Shown: one piece after another, positions 57,061 through 64,000 of the stretch | Numbering within the stretch: the stretch's first letter is position 1 | How the letters are laid out: the number at the start of each line of letters is the position of its first letter | From: Chinchilla lanigera | Lineage: Eukaryota > Chordata > Mammalia > Rodentia > Chinchillidae | Direction of reading: 5' to 3' | DNA length: 64,000 nt | Assembly (NCBI RefSeq): GCF_000276665.1 | Contig: NW_004955459.1 | Span: forward strand, 12,738,106-12,802,105 | The notes under the pieces: model-generated | What the model was told of the DNA's origin: nothing | What the model saw: the letters and a program-made list of their open reading frames with translations, nothing else | The model's database searches: none | Translations under genes and position numbers: made by a program

Positions 57061-57915
57061 TTAACATTATAAATAAGACTGCTGGTGAATCAATTAAGTT
57101 ATTTAAGTCTATACAAAATTAATATTATGTATGTGGCTACATGTGAATCAAGGTATTTGAAATATAACGTGTTTTTTATATGTAAATGAAGACTAAAATT
57201 CCTTTGATACTAACTATAACGAGTGTATGTGTGCACATGGGTGCATGTGTTCCTGTGCATGTTTTAAAGACTTTCACAAAGGGTGGGAAGATCTGACCCA
57301 TTTAGAATTTCTGTGTATTAACCAAGTGAAGGAGAAAAAGCCAGTAGTGTCTGTGGAATAGCTTTTTAAAATTTATTTTTATTCTTTTCTAATTCTAGGG
57401 CTATTAGATGCTGTTGGGCAGTTATATGTTTAGGTATTTCCAAAAAGAATAACAGTCATCCCTGGGGTTAATTGCAAAGAAATAAAAGTGATATCAGTTC
57501 TGATCACATCACAGTTGTCTTTTCTCTGAGAGTGACACAGTACAAATTAGAGAGGATGAAATACCTCAGAATTGTTGTTGGGGTCAGAAACTTTTTGATT
57601 AGACTGTCTATGCCTAAGAAATGATGGCCACAGGCAATTTACTCATGAGTTTTAGGCCTGGAAAACACATGACTTTTTTTGTCTGAAAAACATTAAAACA
57701 TTGTTGGTATTTGAAAATCTAAAGCTATGTATACCACTCCTGGCTGTCTGTGAGAATTACATGGGGAGGTTTTACCAAGGACCAATGTTTTCCTAAGCCT
57801 CCACACCAGAGATGTGGGGGAACTGATAGGAATTTGGAAAGAGTTGCTGCATTACTACATTAAATTCTTCAAATAATCTCAATGTTTAGGGAAGTTTTGA
57901 AAACCTTTGATTCTG
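57061..57915. other. No gene recognised
   Basis: AT-rich unassigned DNA. Confidence 0.5.
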
Positions 57916-58256
57916 GATTTTTTTTCTTTTCCTTTTTTTTCTGTTTTTTTTTTTTATTTTAAAAAGAAAAACACAATAACAAAATAACAGCAATAAAGAC
58001 AGAAACAAAACAACACAAAAAGAATAAAAACATTACAGGATTTCAAAATAAGATGATAGGAATTAACAATGGTTGTTATAGTACATATTGTTATCTTCAA
58101 CAAAGGTGCTCAGATTACCAGATGTAAGAAGGCAAGATTGATCAAACAATTAAAGACAATAAAAATAGTAAAAACATTAGAAACGATATAGAGCTTCACT
58201 AAACAAGATGGTAGGAACTCAACCGTGGTTGTTATATTGCATGTTCTTGTCTTCAA
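57916..58256. repeat. A-rich unit with degenerate 155-bp tandem duplication
   Basis: AGATGATAGGAATTAACAAT (58051) followed by GGTTGTTATAGTACAT...TATCTTCAA recurs as AGATGGTAGGAACTCAACCG (58206) followed by TGGTTGTTATATTGCAT...TGTCTTCAA. Each copy is preceded by AAAAACATTA. The two copies are about 155 bases apart. The host repeat is unassigned, perhaps L1 5' UTR-like. Confidence 0.6.
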
Positions 58257-58377
58257 ATGCCATTTAGGCTGGACTTGATCTCACTTTGTAGCCTAGGCTG
58301 GCCTGCAACTCACAGCAATCCTCTTGCCTCAGCCTCCTGACTGCTGGGATTACAAGTGTGTGCTGCCACACCTGGCT
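58257..58377 (-). mobile_element. B1 SINE, antisense
   Basis: CTTTGTAGCCTAGGCTGGCC, CCTCTTGCCTCAGCCTCCTG and the GTGCTGCCACACCTGGC end are the antisense B1. Its A-tail side abuts the tandem unit described upstream. Confidence 0.9.
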
Positions 58378-59039
58378 TGGTTCTGGATCTTGATGGGTCT
58401 AATCTATATTCTCCATGGAGGTAGAGAGGAGGAAGAGAATGTGAGCTTTCATGGACACAGATAGAGCTAGCACTCCAAGCTCCAAAACCTTAACATTCCT
58501 TCCCTATGTATCATTTGCTGTTCCAAGCCTGGGAACTTCAGACATGGAGATCTGAGTCTGTTCCATCAAGTGAATGTTGAGTCATCTACTCTGCAGGGGC
58601 AAAATCCCACAATGTGACTCCTTCTGGGCAGTGGCAGCAAAGTCCCAGATACTGTATTTATTGGAAAGTTGGTGAAGGTCCGAGTTAAGTCACATTCAGT
58701 TCAGGTTGTGCCTTATCTCTGAGAGTTCCTGAAAGTTGTCAAAAGTTATTTCAGACAATATTCAGTTAAACTTTGCAGAGTGATGGAATTAGTATATGTT
58801 TGCTGAAGAAAGGAAAAGACTAGAGATAGTGTTGGTCCCCTTTGCATGTGACTGATACTGAGAAACAGAAAAAGTAGAAAATTGGACCTTATAGTTATGA
58901 GATCTACAAATAATAACATAGTTTACTTGCAGAATCCAAAATCACTGTAGTAAACAGCTACTTTCAACTACGGATCACCAAATGGCTTTTATTATGGCAT
59001 GAGTAAGAGGCTATGGGATGGGTGCTGCAACCAGAGGAG
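58378..59039. other. Unclassified GC-richer sequence, possibly part of the same old repeat as 57.9 kb
   Basis: 58380-58760 has the GC-richer composition and arrangement seen at 2470-3230. No coding evidence. Confidence 0.3.
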
Positions 59040-59430
59040 TTGTCTTGGTTACTTTTCTCTCATTGCTGAGACAAAATATCCAACACCCAAAATGAAGGAA
59101 AGAAAGGTTTATTTAGCTTACAGTTTGTGGAGGTTTAAGTCCACACTCGGCTGGCTCCAAGGCAGGGTGGCCCATGGAAGACGGCAACAGTTCATGGCGG
59201 TGGAACAGCAAAACAACAAGAGCACAAGGGAAGAGTGGCAGAGAAGAGCAAGCCTCTTTCCCTCCCCTATATTGTAAGCAGGCTACCTCCATGCAGGGGG
59301 CGTGTAGCACTCACATAATCTCCATGCCCTCCTCTTGCGCATGCCCAGGATAAATACAAAGTAATCACCATGGCTCCCTGCTGCATCACACAGTTAACCG
59401 TCTAAACTTCTCAAATTGACACAATGAACA
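59040..59430 (-). mobile_element. LTR-like repeat, antisense, with duplicated end
   Basis: TTACTTTTCTCTCATTGCTG, GAAAGGTTTATTTAGC (antisense AATAAACC) and a GC-rich body follow mammalian LTR order. The AACCGTCTAAACTTCTCAAATTGACACAATG-type end (59396-59426) recurs as AACCTCTAGACTCCCCAAG (59493-59522), about 97 bases further on. Confidence 0.6.
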
Positions 59431-59579
59431 ACATCCCAGAAGAGAAAGGACATCTTCACCCCAAGATGCAGAACTGCTGAGTCACTTAGCCAAACCTCTA
59501 GACTCCCCAAGTTGACACAATGTATCAACAATAACAGGGGTAAAATTCCTACTGCTAGTAAATTGCTTAAACGCCATTC

Positions 59580-59725
59580 ATTTCTGAAATTCTTTACTCA
59601 CCTGTAAAATGGGAACTTTAAAATTAAATTGACAGGCCTTTGGGAAGCTTAGGTTAAAACAGAAATAATGTTAAATATGTAGGAAGTACTCAATATATGT
59701 CACGGGTGATAATTATTTTGGGGTA
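59580..59725 (+). mobile_element. MIR fragment
   Basis: TTTACTCACCTGTAAAATGGGAAC, then GTAGGAAGTACTCAATATATG, match the sense MIR 3' half. Confidence 0.68.
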
Positions 59726-59849
59726 GTGCAACTCTGATCAGAAAAGACTGAGAACGTTACCAGTAATTTAGCACTTGCTATGTTAAATAGCTTCTAACAC
59801 AGAACCAGCGGGACAATCCTGCTACCAGGAGCTTGGAAGGGGCTGATTT

Positions 59850-60560
59850 CCCACCAGGCACCCTTCCATCTGTTGCTGTTGATTCAACATGCCGTTGGAA
59901 TTAAAGTTGTCACACGCTAATTATAAAGCTGGCAATAGCTAATTCATGTGCCTTTGAAATATGCTCCCAGAGTAGCAGGTAAACAGTGCTGGCAATTACA
60001 GCATCTCATTAATTTTGTAAAAAGTGATAATATTAGTTTGAATTAGGTGGTTAATAGTCCCCTTTCTCAGAGAAAGTGAAAAATGTGTAGGAGCTGAAAA
60101 CCTTCCAATCTGCTAACAGATGTGAAATTTAAATATAAAGGAAAGATCCCCGATTTTGAAGCAGAGAATTTTATCTTGGCAAACGAGCATTATGCTAACT
60201 GAACCCAGCTCGATGGCTCCAAATACCACTTCCATCACCGCAAACCTCAGTTCCCCCCAAGTTCCAAAGAAACGCTTCTGTAGAGGGGCAGACAAATGGA
60301 GAAATGGTTTGCACCTTCACATTTAGCATTTACAAAGGTAGACACCCGAATTTCCTGAGGCCACTGCTGCAAGCCAGCACCAATTAGGAGAATTCCAGGG
60401 CTGCGCAGGAAATTCAGTCCAGCTGTTTAGTGTATGTCTCATTGTCTGCATGATTGATGCCCTAGTTAAGACTGGGAGAGCAAAAAAGTTCTGTTTGAGA
60501 ACAAAGGGGCCCTGGGAGATTCTTCCCTTATTTATTTGTTACTAAGCAAGCTTCTCATGG
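59850..60560. promoter_or_regulatory. Repeat-poor block, candidate conserved non-coding element
   Basis: About 700 bases show no SINE, LINE or LTR signature and no microsatellite. Composition is more even than the surroundings. Homeodomain-type cores occur in clusters (GCTAATTATA at 59916, GCTAATTCATG at 59938, CATTAATTTTG near 60007). The minus frame at 60113-60295 shows no domain. Conservation cannot be judged here. Confidence 0.25.
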
Positions 60561-61762
60561 TTCTTCTGGAACATGGAATAGTTCCACTTTCTTTGAGCAG
60601 CAAAACTACTTCATGTATACATATTTTTTTCTCACACTGACACTAGCAAAATTTAAATTTCAGCAAATCTTCAGAATCTGTGAATGCTTTATAATGCCAC
60701 ATTTTAAAGCCTATTTTTTATGAGAAAAGGGACCTCTTTTGAGTCCCTAAAGCAGCTTATGCCCTAGACATGCATAAATGAATATGCTGTACAGGCACAA
60801 TCTGGGCCCTCACAAAATTAAAATAAATATATCCATAATTCCTTTTATTAAGAATTGTATAACAAATCAATACATTATTTAACAAATAATTTATGGTCAA
60901 ATTCTGCTGGTAATTAGCCTAATCACCAGTGTACCAGTTAAAGAAATATTTTAGGTTTTGATAGTTTACCACACGCTATAAAAATGAGCTAGTATTTTTT
61001 GAGTTTTCACTACCATCCGGCCTTTAACCTACTTTAATCTAACATTCATTGTTAATTCATTTGGATTTCACTGATAAAAAGAGGTAAAGGAGATTCTTAG
61101 GATAGTTGAGCATGTTCAAACACATAAAAAGGATGACTGTCTTCAAAATGAGAGCCTTTCTACTATATTTTGACACTTTAGATCTCCATTGTCTATGTAT
61201 GTGAAATAGGGAAAAGAAATAATAATGAGAAATGATAAAATAAAAAGAAATACAAATATGAGATTTAGTGAGATCTAAATGGTAGATTGCAAAATTAGTT
61301 GATCAACAAAATCAGACTTAGAAAACTTCCCTTTGGTTGATTTCGTAGGTATCAAATTTTTTATTGGGGAATTCTTAATATATTTGTTAGAACTAATCTT
61401 TACTAGGCCTCAGTGACAAAAGATGTAAGAACAAAAACTCCTAATATTTGAGAGCAATATGCTAAAATTAAAGGATTACTGGTTCCAAAATTAATCTGAG
61501 CCTAATAATTCCTCCATAACAAGAGGAAGTTAATGTATAGATTTCCAGTATAACCTAATATTTGCTCAATTCATTTCTGGCCTTACAGAAAGCATCACAT
61601 AATATTAAATTTTAAACACATCAACATTGGCTACTCATATCCCAAACTGCTTCCTCAAATCTTCCTTTGATTCATATAATCTAATTACTGGATCTTCTGT
61701 AACCTTAAATTCAATATTAATTTCCTTTACAAACTGTTTTATCTTGCTTACTGGGACTGAGC

Positions 61763-61799
<37 letters not shown>

Positions 61800-61940
61800 A
61801 GGTATTCAAACATTAAAAATGTATGCACATATTTTCAACTGTGAGAGGTTGATGTCCATAACACCACAGTTTTCAAAAATCAAGAGTAGTCACTTGTAGT
61901 GGCAGCCATTTCTGCAATTTTGCTGATTTGACACTGAGTT
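60561..61940. other. No gene recognised
   Basis: AT-rich, with the ATT microsatellite at 61763. The frame at 61627-61899 runs through that microsatellite. Confidence 0.5.
61763..61797. repeat. (TTA)n microsatellite
   Basis: About 11 TTA units. Confidence 0.95.
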
Positions 61941-61944
61941 TTCT

Positions 61945-62047
61945 TTTTTGTTTGTTTATTTGTGGTTTTTTTCAGTACTGGGCATTGAACTCATGACTTT
62001 GCGCTTGCCAGGCAGGCACTGTGTCGCTGAGCTATATCTCCGGGCCA
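61945..62047 (-). mobile_element. ID SINE, antisense, with target duplication
   Basis: TTTG-rich tail, CAGTACTGGGCATTGAACTC ... GCTGAGCTATATCTCCGGGCC-type body. The flanks ACACTGAGTTTTCT (61931-61944) and ACACTGAGGTTTCT (62048-62061) differ at one position. Confidence 0.9.
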
Positions 62048-62470
62048 ACACTGAGGTTTCTTATTGATTCCTTCGCACTCTTCTTGATGGTGACTCAGCT
62101 ATTTCCTTTGACTGTTGGTCTCTAAGAAATCCAGGAAAAGAGAGATTGAATTTGATGCGTGTACAGTGTATACATGTGTGGAAATACCAACCGAATTCAG
62201 TAAACATGTATAGTTAGTGCATGTTCATAAAAAATAAGATAAGTTTAAAAATATATCCTGGTACACAAGTCTGAATCAACTTCCATGACCCTAAATCTCA
62301 TTTCAATGAGCCATACTTACCTAATATTTTACTGACCATGCACAAGCATCAAGCACATCATATCAAATCCTGTATAATAATTTTGAAAAATATTAAAACA
62401 AACATGCTAAATTTGTAATATGGATTCAATGAAATTTTGGTTGACTTCTTAGTAGAAATTGATAGATCTA

Positions 62471-62574
62471 GGGGCTGGGGATTTAGCTCAGCGGCAAAGC
62501 GCCTGCCTGGCAAGCGCAAGGTCGTGGGTTCGATTCCCGGTACCGGAGAAAAACCAAAAAAAAAAAAAAAAAAA
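62471..62574 (+). mobile_element. ID SINE, very young, perfect 20-bp target duplication
   Basis: It carries the intact consensus body with an A box (TAGCTCAGCGGC), a B box (GGTTCGATTCC) and a pure A tail after ACC. The direct repeat at 62451-62470 is identical to 62575-62594. This is the least mutated ID in the window. Confidence 0.97.
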
Positions 62575-62599
62575 AGTAGAAATTGATAGATCTAATTTG

Positions 62600-63055
62600 C
62601 AGGAAAGCATATATGATTAAATTATCTGGTTTCTTTAACACACATATTTCTTGAGGTATAGGACAGGGACACAGTAATGAAAGCCAAACCTAAGAATAAA
62701 AGGATATTGTTAAAAAGAATATCAGATAAAATTAATGATAGGTATCAGATATTACAGTTTACTTTTTCTAAGAAAAATTTTAGGTCAATAGCAACACAGA
62801 ACAGCAAGCACAGAGCTGTCATGTGCCTCCTGCCCTTCCCAAGCACATGCAGTCAGTAACACCACCACCATCCACATCAGAATGGCATGGTTCCGACCAA
62901 TGAGTCTAGATTGACACATCTAAAATATATATCACAAGGTTATTTAGCCTTAATTATGGTATGAAATCTGTATGCTCGTGATGTTTCTTTAAAATTTATC
63001 ATGAGAGAAATCACAGGAAAGATTCATTACTGGTATAGCTTAGATCTAGAATATT
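62600..63055. other. No gene recognised
   Basis: Unassigned DNA. The 60-codon frame at 62677 has no domain. Confidence 0.5.
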
Positions 63056-63059
63056 CTTA

Positions 63060-63425
63060 ATTAAGTCTCATGTGTTTGGAGGTGGGACTTCTGAAAGGTA
63101 ATTGGATTGTAAGGGTGTTGTGCTCATCAATGGATTGATCCACTGATGAACTGATAGCTAAATGTGCTATTTGGAGTGGGATGAATGAAAGAAGTGCATC
63201 ACTGGGTGTGTGCCTTTGGAAGGCATATCTCCTTTCTTCTCCTGTCCCTCTCTGCTTTTTGGCTGTCACCAGGTGATGAGCTCCTCTCTGCCATGCCCAT
63301 TCACCATGCCAGGTCCTTCCTAGAGCCAGCCAGTCTTTCAAGAACTGAGACCATGAGGCAATATACCTATCTCCTCTTTTAAATGAAGGTGTTGGGTGTT
63401 TTGTTCTAGTGATGGAACAGTCATT
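63060..63425 (+). mobile_element. MaLR-like LTR
   Basis: TGTTTGGAGGTGGGACTTCTG, AATTGGATTGTAAGGGTG, a GATGAGCTCCTCTCTGCC block, GAACTGAGACCATGAGGC and a GTTTTGTTCTAGTGATGGAAC end reproduce MaLR LTR order. The 127-codon minus frame across it is a by-product. Confidence 0.72.
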
Positions 63426-63619
63426 ACTATATATCCTCATCAGATTTTGGCTAATTAACTTGTACGAGAGAGCACTGCAGAAAGTTTAATAATACTAATA
63501 TGCAATATCAGGTAGGAGAATTAGAATTTCTTTTTTCTATAATTTTCATTTTAATGATTAACTATTTTCATAATTTGGTGGGAAAAACGTGCACATACAA
63601 TCACTTGTTTTTCTTTTCC

Positions 63620-63755
63620 TTTTTTTTTTTTTGAGACTGGGTCTTACTATGTTGTCCCAGATGATCTTGAAATTAAGAGTTCCAGCAATCCTTTGCTCTC
63701 AGCCTCCTGACTAGTGTAGACAGTCAATGTGTACCACAATGCCCCGCATAGCCAT
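63620..63755 (-). mobile_element. B1 SINE, antisense, diverged
   Basis: The T run TTTTTTTTTTTTGAGACTGG, then GTCTTACTATGTTGTCCCAG and CTCAGCCTCCTGAC, is the antisense B1. Confidence 0.85.
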
Positions 63756-64000
63756 ATGCAAACTCTCCCACACACAGCATGGATTTTATCAATTCCCCAC
63801 CATGGACTTATATCTGCAATGTCTGCCAATTTGAATGGAAAAATATATTTGATCAAGATATTTTCTAAGCAAAAGTGCTAGAATCATATTGCAGGTTTCA
63901 AAGCAAACTTTTCCATCATAGCCAAATTCTCTTAATTCAACTAATTTTCTTTTCATTTACTATCACCAGCATCTCAGACTAGTATATATGTGTAATTATA
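63756..64000. other. No gene recognised
   Basis: AT-rich end of the window, nothing identifiable. Confidence 0.5.

Noticed and set aside
62471..62545. tRNA-Ala-like sequence
   Set aside because: The poly(A) tail, target duplication and multiple dispersed copies show an ID SINE, not a tRNA gene.
63057..63440. 127-codon minus-strand frame
   Set aside because: By-product of the GC-richer MaLR-like LTR.

Overview
This window is non-coding, repeat-dominated DNA from a placental mammal, almost certainly a rodent. The rodent call rests on many tRNA-Ala-like ID SINEs (GGGGCTGGGGATTTAGCTC... with A and B boxes and an A-rich tail), B1-type 7SL SINEs and B1/ID dimers of the B4 type. The ID consensus here (GCGGCAAAGCGCCTGCCTGG...GGTACCGGAG) is related to rat ID/BC1 but is not the mouse or rat form, so a non-murid rodent is likely. 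A castorimorph or sciurid-like lineage is possible, but the species cannot be fixed from sequence alone.

No host protein-coding exon, tRNA, rRNA or CRISPR array could be supported. The open frames are short and mostly lie inside repeats. The exceptions with recognisable ancestry are transposon relics: an L1 ORF2 piece with the FADD reverse-transcriptase motif near 1.9 kb, a gag-like ERV frame at 4.3-4.9 kb, an L1 ORF2 C-terminal frame at 25.8 kb and the C-terminal end of a mariner transposase at 36.3-36.6 kb.

Layout. 0-1.9 kb: antisense L1 3' half. 1.9-3.3 kb: unclassified repeat-like DNA. 4.3-11.1 kb: an ERV cluster with a gag-like frame and four LTRs of one family, one sense and three antisense, with an ID inserted in one and a minisatellite-bearing LTR between them. 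11-25 kb: sparse SINEs, MIRs, solo LTRs and much unassigned AT-rich sequence. 25.7-27.4 kb: sense L1 3' end. 29.9-34 kb: SINEs, LTRs, an L1 3' UTR and a small hAT element. 34.7-43.2 kb: ancient L2 and MIR fragments and a palindromic mariner relic. 43.2-51.5 kb: ID, B1, L1 3' ends and microsatellites. 53.8-58.4 kb: a MaLR-like LTR, a 725-base assembly gap, inverted LTR copies carrying a second hAT element, and a twin-primed L1. 58.4-64 kb: LTRs, SINEs and a repeat-poor block at 59.85-60.56 kb that may be a conserved non-coding element.

Nothing here behaves like a gene system. The items most worth a second look are the palindromic mariner (36.14-36.62 kb), the paired hAT miniature elements with 8-bp target duplications, the one-family LTR cluster at 5-11 kb, the near-perfect inverted repeat at 55.06-55.46 kb and very young-looking ID insertions such as the one at 62.47 kb.
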